A DNA stretch of 64,000 nucleotides. Source: Himantopus leucocephalus (taxonomy: Eukaryota > Chordata > Aves > Charadriiformes > Recurvirostridae). Below are positions 36,291 through 46,130 of this stretch, one piece after another. The notes beneath the pieces are model-generated. The model was not told the DNA's origin. It was given only the letters and a program-made list of their open reading frames with translations, and did not search any database. The position numbers and the translations under genes are program-made. Every line of letters begins with the position of its first letter. Within the stretch, counting starts at the first letter, position 1. The stretch covers positions 5,866,019-5,930,018 of the forward strand of contig RSEF01000014.1 in assembly GCA_003993805.1 (NCBI GenBank). Direction: 5' to 3'.

Positions 36291-36899
36291 ACACCCGCTC
36301 CCAATTAAATGGGAACGTCATCCATCTGAAGTTTAGACCGGCACTTCAGCTGGCTCGTGCTCGGCATTAAAATCATCTCTTTGGGCATTTCTAGCTCGAG
36401 AGAGTGCTCCTGGGAGGATAAGTTTTTTAGAGGATGGGCACAGACTGTGCAGCAGAGGAAATTCCGCTCTTCTTTACTCTTGAGGCTGCTTAATGCTGAT
36501 GTTAATGTCAACAGAGGGGTTTCTGCCCTCCCCAGCTATGGACAGCACACGGCGTATTGCAGTCAATGCAAAACAGCTCCGCTCTGCTGAGGGATCGGGT
36601 ACACCCGGAGCAAGGGGAGACCTGTACACCCATGCTGTGAACACATGCAAGCCAACCCTCTCGTCTGACACGCTGAACCTCAAAATTTGATTGTCAGCAT
36701 CATTTCCTCTCTTTCTAGATGAAGTGCCGCTTGCTGAGGGGATGTCCCACATGTGCAAGATGCTAGAAAGCCCTTGTCCCATGTGTCCCACTGCCTCGGC
36801 GCAGCGCTCTAGGATCTCAGGGAGCGGCGGGCGATCCCGGAGCTCCGTCCCAGTCTGTTTTATTCCAAAGAGCCAGTTTTGCACAGCAAGACCTAGAAA

Positions 36900-36960
36900 C
36901 ATTGCCATCTGGTTGGATGTTCCTGAGCTAATAATAGTGCGGCTAAATATTTGCATGTGG
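36900..36960 (-). promoter_or_regulatory. Candidate element with a perfect octamer
   Basis: ATTTGCAT (36949-36956) is the exact reverse complement of the POU octamer ATGCAAAT, in a segment that also has GCTAATAATAG just upstream. The surrounding block has low CpG relative to its flanks. Function is inferred. Confidence 0.3.
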
Positions 36961-37309
36961 GCCTCTTTTAGCACTGGGGCTCCCAGAGGAATATGGGCCG
37001 CATCTCTGGGGTTTTTAATAGAAAGCAAGCGAGGCCATGAAGTCAGAGGAAGAAAAGGTGTCAGAAAACACCGGGTCAATGGGATGGGGCAACAAGGGGA
37101 CTCCAGCATGAAGAAGAGTCCTACAAAGGCTCTGCGTGACCAACTCCAAGCGATGGTATAGGACTGGTGTGGTGCCACGTGGGTCTGGGCTTGGGTGAAG
37201 CTCTGCCTCGTGCGAGGGAGGAAGCCTGACAGGTCAGCAAGCTAAAACCACTCAGACTCATCCTTCCCGAGACACATCGCCCGATACTGGTTCTCTGAAC
37301 TGTGGTTTC

Positions 37310-37360
37310 CTGATGCAGCTGTTTGATAAATATTTATCTCTGCTCTATTGCAAAGCAATT
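37310..37360. promoter_or_regulatory. Candidate element: three palindromes in 44 bp
   Basis: Within 44 bp lie an E-box CAGCTG (37316-37321), a perfect 14-bp palindrome GATAAATATTTATC (37325-37338) and an inverted repeat ATTGC-AAA-GCAAT (37347-37359) that runs into a homeodomain-type CAATTAG. Such close packing of self-complementary sites suggests dimer-binding factors. Function is inferred. Confidence 0.35.
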
Positions 37361-37865
37361 AGGACAGCCTCAGAAGTGGGTTTACTCAAGAGGCACCACA
37401 AAAAAAAAGACAATTTGGATAATGAATGTATCCATTTATTTTCCACTCATAAGAACTCTCCTGAAAGCTCCTGCGGAAGCAGGCATTTCCCAAAAGCTCC
37501 GTGTATATGTCCGGTGCCACACAAAGGTTAAAATTCACATCTCTCTTCTCACTCACCTCATGCTGGTTTTACCCCAGTGTCCGCCCACTGAAGCTACCAG
37601 TTTGCAGCGGTATAAGGGAGAGCTGGATGGGCTTTAACCAGGCCAGTGGTTGCAATTTGGGAGGTTTGTCCTTCGGTGTCCACATGTGCTCCCACCTTCA
37701 GCCTGAGAAGGGAGGACCTTCTCCCGGTGCAGGTAGGTGTAGGTAAACACCCAGTAACAGCAATTAGGCTGCGAGGCCTTGGTTTACACTGCAGAATAAA
37801 GAGGTGGTATTGTCCCCGGGTAAGGGCTGGGGGTGTTATATGAGGTGCTTGGTCATGGGGAAGAC

Positions 37866-38051
37866 AGTGGAGGTTCAACAAGGCCAAGTGCCGGGTCCTG
37901 CACTTGGATCNNNNNNNNNNNNNNNNNNNNNNNNNNNNNNNNNNNNNNNNNNNNNNNNNNNNNNNNNNNNNNNNNNNNNNNNNNNNNNNNNNNNNNNNNN
38001 NNNNNNNNNNAGGTCCCTTCCAACCTCAACAATTCTATGATTCTATGATTT
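37866..38051 (+). mobile_element. CR1 LINE fragment interrupted by an assembly gap
   Basis: Left of the gap, about 37868-37910 translates in one frame to WRFNKAKCRVLHLD, the conserved segment near the end of the CR1 reverse-transcriptase ORF. Right of the gap, AGGTCCCTTCCAACCTC (38011-38027) and ATTCTATGATTCTATGATTT (38032-38051) are the typical CR1 3' end with its 8-bp terminal repeats. Both flanks read in the plus orientation, so they are probably one 5'-truncated CR1 copy. CR1 is the dominant retrotransposon of birds and lacks a poly(A) tail, consistent with what is seen. Confidence 0.9.
37911..38010. other. Assembly gap of exactly 100 N
   Basis: One hundred consecutive N. A round 100 is a common placeholder for a gap of unknown size. 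It falls inside the CR1 element. Confidence 1.
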
Positions 38052-39390
38052 AGTCTTCAATTCAAGCTGTGAGCTCATGAGAGATGGTTTTTAGCTTTCT
38101 ACTTTCGGCTTTGCCCAGGACAGAGAAGGCGCTGGGGCCATATTCCCAGGCCCATACGGTACAGGGCAGACGCAGGCAGGTTATACTAACTGCTGCGGGG
38201 TTAGCTCAGGGGGCAAGCCCCAATTTCCTGCTCATGCCTATGAGGAGCTTGATCTCATTCCAGCCCCAGGCCACCGCCGCTGGGTTGCACCGTGGTGTCC
38301 CTTGTGCACTGGTGTCAAATGCAGCTGTATCACACCCACTCCTGGGGATCAGCCTCAATGTCCTGTCCCTGCAGGAGGTGTGTGGAGGGACCGAACAGTC
38401 TGCGCACTCTTCATGGAGGGACTGAAGCGTTTGCACACCTTTCATGGAGGACTCAAGGGTGCTGCTTGCAGAAAAAGGAGCTCTTTTTATGGACTTGTAG
38501 CACAAACCAAGCAAATCCTCCACATGTCATGGCCAGAAGATTAAGTAGGGCCCATCCCTGGGAGGGTGACAAAAGGAAAGAAGAGGATTTTTTGTCGGAT
38601 TTGGGAAGAGGCAGCCCCTGCGCTCTCCTTTATGGGATCACCGCCTCTTGCATCGCTTTCTTCCCCTCTTCCTTCAACTGGTTGCTTGATACAAGCCTCC
38701 CCCGGCATTTGGGGCCATCCCACCCCCTCCCCAGCGCCCATCACCATCTGCTCGCTGCAACCCCGCACAGCCCAGCCCTGATCCCTCGTCCACCGCGGCT
38801 CCACAACCCTTTGTGCCATTTTATCCCCTCGGCCGTAACTCCGTCGCTTGCCCCTCGCTCCCTCCTCCTCGCCCGGAAAGGCGAGAGCTGGGGAAGGGAA
38901 AGGTTTCCCCAGCTCTGTGCAGAAATGTTCAAGTGTGTCAAAAGACAAAGCCTGTCCCCTTTGCAACCCACCAGCTGCTGCTGCCACAAAAGCGGGGAAA
39001 GGAGGGGGGGCGGGAGCGTGGGGGGCACTTTGTGACCCGAAAGGAAAAACCTTGAGAAAAGAACAGAATAAATATCCCCTCCTTCCGCCCCTTCTTAACA
39101 AGAGGGGACAGAATTAAACACTTTTGTTAAGTGAGGGGCTGTCCCCCACACCAGTTAACACGGCTCCTGCGCCCTGTCCTGGTGTCGGACTTTAACTCAC
39201 TCTGTGTCGTGTCTTTCTCTCCACGGGCAGAAAATTCAATTAGTCTCGAGCAAATGCCTTCCTAAAGGACACAGAAAACGAAAATAAAGAGGAGAAATCT
39301 GCTTTCATCCTGTACAGAAAGAGGCTTTGGGGGGGAAATACAGATTAGGGAGATAAAGAGGCAGGTTTAAGGCTTTCAAAAGCGGGGTTC
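38052..39390. other. Intergenic, no gene recognised
   Basis: GC-rich with A/G-rich stretches. The 247-codon frame at 38292-39035 (plus) shows no domain and overlaps long frames on the opposite strand, so it is treated as chance. A quasi-repeat of TTCATGGAGGGACT / TTTCATGGAGGACTC occurs at 38410-38456, a short diverged tandem duplication of about 35 bp. Confidence 0.55.
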
Positions 39391-39640
39391 TCTCTTTCTT
39401 TTCTTTTCTTTTCTTTTCTTTTCTTTTCTTTTCTTTTCTTTTCTTTTCTTTTCTTTTCTTTTCTTTTCTTTTCTTTTCTTTTCTTTTCTTTTCTTTTCTT
39501 TTCTNTTCTCTTCTCTTCTCTTCTCTTCTCTTCTCTTCTCTTCTCTTCTCTTCTCTTCTCTTCTCTTCTCTCTCTCTTTCACTTTCTTTTTTCTTCGCCC
39601 CCCCCTCTCTTTCACTCTCCCTCTCTTGCTCTTTCTCTCC
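39391..39640. repeat. Polypyrimidine microsatellite: (CTTTT)n then (TTCTC)n
   Basis: About 21 units of CTTTT (to 39504) are followed, across a single N at 39505, by about 13 units of TTCTC (39506-39570), then by mixed TC-rich sequence to about 39640. On the minus strand it reads as purine-only (GAAAA)n/(GAGAA)n and yields Lys/Arg/Glu-only frames that are not genes. The lone N suggests an unresolved join, so the array length is probably under-reported. Confidence 0.95.
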
Positions 39641-42600
39641 TGCGGCCATCTGATGACCAAAGCCTGTTCCCACACACACCACTGCTGAATCAATCCAAAC
39701 GCCTACGTAAGCGGAGCTGTGTTTGTCTTGCTATGAGTAAGACTCCAAACCAGCCCCGGGTTTTTGCCTGTCTATGCAGCTCCTCCATCCAGGTACAACA
39801 ATACCCCATTGCCAGGGAAAGGGAAGGACTGAGGCTGGGAACACTGCCCTGCTGGGACACCCCTCCTGCAAGCCAACAGGCTTGGGGATTTCTGTAGGAG
39901 CCCTGGCGATTAGTGGCCACTGGAAGCCAGGGGAAACGTTGCCGGTGGCTGAGCGGCGAGGACCAGCTCCCTGCGTGCGCAGGGCTCAGGCGCTGCCCGC
40001 CGGGCACCGGGACGGGGGGCAGGGGGGCACGGAAGGGCTGGGTGCCTCCTCCATGGGGCACTCGGCAGCTTATCGCGCACACGGTAAGAGAGGCGAGCAT
40101 TTCCCGGTGATCACGCTTCCTGCCTCTTGATTGCAGATGCTGGTGTCTAATCACCGCTTCCTCCCCTGCCTCTCGCCCTGCGCCGGGGCTCGGGGCTCCC
40201 TTGCAGCCCAGGGCAGGTTGGCATCATCCCATCCTCCAGCTTCACCTCCCACAACTGGTTTTTCCCGTGTTGTTTACCTCCTCCTCTTCCAACAAGTTCA
40301 TCTTCGTGTGCTGGGCTGATCCTCGGCTGCCAACGCTCTGGAGCGAGGGCTGGTGCCTGATATTGCTGCCTGCCAGAGATAAGAGCTAATCTCTGTTTTA
40401 TGGTCGCGAATACAACTTGCAGATCAGAGTCTCTGTGCGGAAATCAGGACCGTACAAACACTCGCGGGAGTAGGGAGGGGGCTGGCAGCACATCCCTTTT
40501 ATTGAAGCTGTTTGTTGTTTTCTTGTGGGCCTGCCCCTACAAAGTACCAGGCTTTATTAGCACAGAGGCACAGCTCCAGCTAGCACTGGGTGAGAGGGAC
40601 CAAATACATTGGTGGGGCAGAAGGCTTCATTTTTTGACTCATCAGGGTCTGGGCATGGGGAGAATGCCCATGAGCTTCCCCCAAACACAGCCCTTCTGAA
40701 GGTACGAGGAGGAGGAGAAGGGGAAAAGGGCACTGTACCAAATGATAACCTGATTTCACTCTGAAATAGCTCACAACAGTCCTGCACCAAGATTTTAAGG
40801 CATTTATAACGTCTCTTAAGGCCAAGCCTTGGGACAGAAAGAGACTCCACAAACAATGTAGGAATTGCCTGGAAGGGAGAAAATTTGGCTGTCCGTCCTT
40901 CCAGCATTCAGCCACTGCCATCTCTTTAATCTTTAATGCAACCAACATCTGGCAGGAGACATTCGGTTATTAGCTTGCATCCTCCTCCCCCAGCGTCTCT
41001 ATCTCAGGAGCTCCCTGCCACACAAGCAATGGATACGCTCGGCTCTTTCTGCTGGCACTGGCTCCACTTCCCAGACCACAGAGGATGATGGAGTGGACTA
41101 TTTTCAGGTTGCTTTTGGAGGTGAATGCGTAGCTGTGGCCTCCCAACATTTCCCAGTCAGCAGGAGGATGAGCCAAGTCTCTGAAGTGCCAAAGGACAAG
41201 ACCATGTAGGATGGAGGGAGGAGATGGTGGCATCCCAAAGCAAAAGGGTGGAAGATCAGGAAGAAACTAGGAAAAAAGACAGACTACAGAATCAAAGGGG
41301 GAAAATCAGCTTGGGGACAGGGCTTTGTGTCTTGGTTTTTCTCTACATGCAGGTCTCCCCTGTCTTGGCTTGCTCTGGCCGAAACCCAGAGAGGGACCGT
41401 TGAAGAAGCTGTGCAAAAACAGTACAGTGGCTCTCGCAGCGTCTGCAGAGCCTGGTGGCTGCTGCACTGGTTAATCAGTTACTCGCTCATAGCCCCGAGC
41501 TCCTGTGAGCTGCTTTCATCTCCGAGCCAAAGGAAAGGACGGATCATTCTTCAGCAGCTTCCTCTGCAACATCTGGGCTCTGCGAGAGCCGGCTCTGCCT
41601 CACTGGGAGCAGCGCAGCAACCGGAGCACGGGATGCTCTCACCATCCAGCACCAGGGATGCATCCAAGGAGCATGCTTGATCCTCGGCATAGCCTTGGTG
41701 CCACCAACAGCTGTCACTCTGGCCCTGATTCAAGCTGTGGGTCTCTCCAATGTGGACAACCCAGCGCACTCCAGCCTGCTGTCCTGCCGAGGTCTCAGGC
41801 TGTGCAATATCCGAGGCTTAAACAGTCTAAAGAGAGGGGATGGTAGACACTACCTCATGCCAAGTCCCTTGTGGCCATCCATGTGGTCATCGTGGCCTCC
41901 TTGACCATTGCCCTGGACTCTGGTTCTCCTGAATTCCTTGTATTCCCACCATTTAAATAGCACTTTTTCCCTACTCTTCCTCCTGTAAACAGGGCTACCA
42001 GGCTCCACACTCCCAGGAAAAATTCCCATTCCTCTTCCCCCCATGGTCTGATGAGACGAAGTAGAAAAAAATGGTCAGAGGGAAGAAGAAAGGAGCTGGT
42101 TTCGGAATGAATAGAAGCTGCTGGTCAGGCTGCCACCGAACAGACAAAGGCTTTCCAGCGTGTAACTGCTTGTCTATGCAGGGAAATTAATTGGAACAGC
42201 TTTTCCAAATTAGCTGCATCTGATGATGATAAAAATAATAAAAACAAATAGTGGATTAAGTTAAATTAGGAAAAAGCAGCTTTATTCTGGAATAGGCGTG
42301 TCCACATTCCAGCATATTTTATTCCACAATAGCAGCTTTGCTATGCTCCTCTGTGCCGACAAGCCCTGACACCGGCCCCGTGCACGCTCCCGCTCCTCCT
42401 CTGCAGGGCAATCCTGCCTGCTTGCTCTCCCCTCCTGCTGCCAGAGACTCCTCCAGACTTTTTCCTTCAGGCTGCCATTTTCCAGCACTTCTCCCTGCCT
42501 GAAAGTCCTCCGGGAACCTGGCCCAGGCTGCCTTGTGGAATTTTGGTGTTTCTCATCCCAGTGAAAGCTGCCCCCAGCCCTCCTCCAGCATGTGTGTGAC

Positions 42601-44219
42601 CCTGCTCTCCTGCTGCCCCTGCTCGCCGCAACAGCCTCTTCGCCACATTTGGTGTCATTTCCACTTTGAAAATTCATTTGGGTCCTTCACTTAGCACCCA
42701 GTCCTTTCTGCTTTGCCTGCAGCCCTGGAAGCTGGCTCCCCAGTTGCACAGGCGGCTTGTCTGCCTTCAGCTTAGCTCCTAAATGACATTTGCACACACA
42801 TACAAAAATCCTGGATTTATGTTGGATGGGGAAAGATGAGAATTTGGCACGCACAACCAAACAGCGACCTCTCTGACCACGCTGCATTCGCAGAGCCTGG
42901 TTGCTGGATCCTGTTTCATTGCTGCCTAGTCCACGGGCTCATTTCTCCAGTGGGGTGAGCAGGAGTGACTCCACTGCTCATACAGAGCTACAACAGCTTG
43001 CATCAGATGAGGATCTTGCCCTTTCTGTTAGAAGAAAGACATAATTTTAATTATCTTGACATGTTTATCACTGTGAGCCCGGGCCCGTTATCTCCACGGG
43101 TTCGTTCTCAAATATGCAGAGCCGCAAGACCATGATTGTCTTTTATTAAAATCCCGCTTGAGGTATTCCTGCAGCTGCACTTTGTGTCAAAGGATAAAAA
43201 ATGTGCAGAGTGACTTTCCTCGCATTGTTAACTGGGAGTAGCTGTTGTGTGCTGCGAGCCATTGCCTACACAATGGGGCTTCGGCTATTACAGCTAATTT
43301 ATGGGTCTGCATGTGTTTGTCCTGACAAACCTTCTTGCAGGGAGGGTTTAAAGCCATTAAAAAAATGTTTTTTGTTAGCGTCCCTAGAAGTTCCTTCGCT
43401 GCACGGACTGAAATGTAAGAGCTCCTGGTTTGCTGTGCATCGTGTTGACTCTGGGTCCCTCTCTTCTGACCCTGCGCAGCAAAGCTGGGACGCATCCCAT
43501 GGGGCTGGCTGTGCCCCGCGAGAAGGGCAGCATTGCTGTTGCCCCCGTCCACCCATGGGAGCATGTGTGGTTTAACGAGTTGCCCGTTGTCACTCAAACC
43601 CCGCTACCCCATCTACCTCTCCAGTGTGCCCATAGCAAGAGTCTGTCGCCTTTTCTTATTATTATTTGACCCTCATTTCATTTCCATAAAGGTTTGGGGT
43701 TTTTTCATTGACACCGTCCATGTTCGGAAAAGACTTTAGACATCTGCCCTGTTGTCTGACGAGTTACCTGCCCGATCCTGCAGCCGTGTGGCTCTTTGAC
43801 TGAAGTCCGTGCCCCAGCGACATCATCCCCATGGATTTCCTTCTCCCCATTTGAACAGCTGGATAGTAAATTCTTGGTGAATCATTGCTTGTATTTGTTA
43901 TTGGCCATACCAAAGGGCTCAGGCATCCTAGGCATGGGGTCCTTGACCAATGCACAGAAATGATGCTCTCTCCCAGCAAGTTTTACGATTGAAGGACAAA
44001 ACACCAGATAACTGGGGCTTGTTGAAAAGCCCCAGACCACAGTGTCAGCCAGCCTCTAAATAGTCCCAGCATCATCAGCAGGGCTAAAAATAAGCCTAGG
44101 GAGGTTTATTTTCATTATTATTCTGCCAGAATATGCCTTCTATAACTCACAGCCTCACGCCAGCCCCACTCCCAAAGCTGCCAGGAGCAGCTTTCGCTCC
44201 TCCTCCTCTTCCTCACCCC
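39641..44219. other. Intergenic, no gene recognised
   Basis: No coding sequence recognised. The part from about 42100 to 42340 is AT-rich (ATGATGATAAAAATAATAAAAACAAATAG-type sequence broken into short phrases), and 43020-43330 is a second AT-rich motif-dense patch listed separately. Confidence 0.55.
43020..43330. promoter_or_regulatory. Candidate conserved non-coding element
   Basis: The patch holds TTTTAATTATCTTGACATG, TCTTTTATTAAAATCCCG, TTTGTGTCAAAGG, ACACAATGGGG (a SOX-type ACAATGG) and CAGCTAATTTATGGG. Homeodomain, SOX and nuclear-receptor-like cores are dense here, and the stretch lacks the low-complexity runs common nearby. Conservation cannot be tested from one sequence; this is a judgement on texture. 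Confidence 0.3.
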
Positions 44220-44610
44220 TGTCCTGCCATCTCCATCCCCTCGGGGACCCACACACACAGTCTCCCGCCAGCCCCGGGGGACCTGCAGGTTGCAGTAGCA
44301 GATGGCAGCCGCGGGGGCCGGGTGACCTGTTAAACCGCCACCGGTCACTGCTTGCGAGCCCCCGCCAGCCCGGGGGCCTGTGTTTATTTGTCTAACGCGG
44401 CCGAAAGGGCTGGTCCCCGCCGGCCCCGCTCGGCTGGCAGCCTTCATCCCAGCGATGCTCGTGCTTTCCCGCCTGGATCACGCTGTTGATCCCCAGGGCC
44501 GGGAGTGTGCTTTCCCTGGACGGCGGCTTTCTCTGCATTTTTCTGCCGGGGTCTATATAGTGCAACGCAGGACTGTCAAGGCAGAGCCCGGGCAAACCCA
44601 GCTCCAGCAA
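44220..44610 (+). promoter_or_regulatory. CpG island ending in a TATA box: orphan promoter candidate
   Basis: A CpG-dense stretch (about 44225-44540) ends with TCTATATAG (TATATA at 44554-44559). An ATG lies about 55 bp downstream at 44612, opening a 108-codon frame (44612-44938, MGRKSSNNPSG...) that I do not recognise and whose composition is unremarkable. TATA is nearly palindromic here, so direction is uncertain. It could be a promoter of an unannotated RNA or a chance TATA in GC-rich DNA. Confidence 0.3.
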
Positions 44611-45839
44611 CATGGGAAGGAAAAGCAGCAATAACCCATCCGGCATAATAGCTCTGCTCCTTGGCAAGCCTGGGAGAGCATCACATGGAGGTGGCTCTGT
44701 CCCTTCCATACCTGTGCTTGGTCATTTAGGGCAACGTGGGCATCCGTCACCGGCCCCCGTGGGGGGGGTGATCCATCTTGGCCTCCCAGCCCGGCACTGG
44801 GCGATGAGGGACCCTTGCTCAGGTGGGTGGGCAAAGTGCTACTGGCAAACAGCGGAGGGAAAAGGGAGGGTGGCAATGAGAAAGAGCCCACAGTCACAGG
44901 GAATGTGCAGGACCGTAACAGCACACTGCAATGTGTAATTATCAACAGGAGGTTGGGGAATCACATACAGCAAGTGGGTTATGAGAAGGTGAAAAAGAAC
45001 AATGTGGCCAACAATTTTTAATTATTCCTACAACAATAAGGGGAAACTAATCTCTAGGCTCAGGGTGAAAATTTAATTTTCCCCTTCGCTCCCCTTCCCA
45101 TCATTCAGCTGAGCACAATGGCACAGATGCAGCCTGGGATGTTTCCCCTTCCCCCCAGGGATGCCTGCCTGCTCTGGTGTGGCAGAGCCCATATCCTGGC
45201 ATAAATGCCCTAAATCCAGGGCTAGAAGAGGAGATCCCCTTGGTGGGCTCCTGTCTTATGTGCCTTTCAATTCACAGTTACAAGTTTAAGTGGGAGTACT
45301 GCAGGTCTCACTAGCACACTTACGGTGCCAGGCGCTGCACAGAGCTGCTCTGCCAAAAAACTGTTTAGAATATATAGACAGCAAGCAAAAGGCAGAGAGA
45401 AAAATAAGGCATGAAGCACGGACGTGATATGCCCAAGTCCGCTTGGCAAAGCGGACATGCCAAAGTCTGCTTGGTATCGGCTATAACTCACTCCCTGCTG
45501 CAGCGACAAACCCTACGGCAGCACCGAGCTCGGCCCTGCTCCCATCATCAGGGATGATCATCAGAGGGAGCATGGGGGATGCCATGGGGGGGAACGGAGC
45601 AACCCTGCCAGCCCCAGGGCTCATCCCACGGCCAAATGCAAAGCATGACACCGTGCCAGGGAAAGCCTTCAAGAAGCAAAACCCTTTTCCCGTTGGAGCA
45701 GAATTGCTTTCATAGCTGCGCCCCAGCACATCCCAGCCTCTCTGTCCTTTGCTTAATTAACTCCAGAGCTTGTATGGTTTTTTTTTAATGGGGGAAAAAA
45801 AAATAGAAAGAAAAGCAGAGAAGAATGTAATTTTTGAAA
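44611..45839. other. Intergenic, no gene recognised
   Basis: No supported feature. A 108-codon frame begins at 44612 below the candidate promoter but has no family resemblance. AT-rich phrases near 45010-45080 are unremarkable. Confidence 0.5.
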
Positions 45840-46130
45840 ACGCCTCCCGCCTCCACGGGGTAGCATGGGTCTGCAGCCCCGCGGCTGGCTTCCTCCGCCG
45901 CCCGCCCCCGCAGGACACCGGCGCTGGCCCAGCTCCCCCGCACACAGATGTGGGCTTCCCCCGGGCCCCCGACGCTGTGCTGGGAAAGGCCAAACCTGCC
46001 ATGGTCCTTTCGCAGCTCTGCCGAGAACGTCACCCCCCTCCGGGGCATCCCCCGCACCCCGCATCGTCCGCGGAGTGGCAGCCCCGAAGGGGTGGGAAAC
46101 GCTTCGTCCCCCGCTCCATCTTCCTCAGTA
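45840..46130. promoter_or_regulatory. Strong CpG island without a recognised gene
   Basis: By eye there are about 30 CpG in about 290 bp, the densest CpG stretch I noticed in the window, with clear AT-rich sequence immediately to its left. No frame through it resembles the LFNG N-terminus or any other protein I know. A CpG island this sharp usually marks a promoter or a developmental regulatory element. Confidence 0.45.

Larger units (their letters stand above)
35621..37865. other. Intergenic with several AT-rich motif-dense patches
   Basis: No coding sequence recognised. Compared with its neighbours the stretch from about 36030 to 37550 is poorer in CpG and richer in A/T, with phrases such as TAAATATTTAA, CCAATTAAATGGG, GGCTAAATATTTGCATG and GATAAATATTTATC. 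This composition is what I would expect of a block of conserved non-coding sequence. Sub-elements are listed separately. Confidence 0.45.

Noticed and set aside
38292..39035. 247-codon open frame on the plus strand
   Set aside because: No family resemblance; the opposite strand is also open over much of it (38541-39101).
39305..39693. Lys/Arg/Glu-rich frames on the minus strand
   Set aside because: They are translations of the pentanucleotide microsatellite and contain an undetermined base.
11756..44560. Identical 13-mer GGGGTCTATATAG at 11756-11768 and 44548-44560
   Set aside because: Shared 13-mers are expected by chance tens of times in 64 kb, and both are simply TATA boxes preceded by G-rich sequence, so no duplication is implied.
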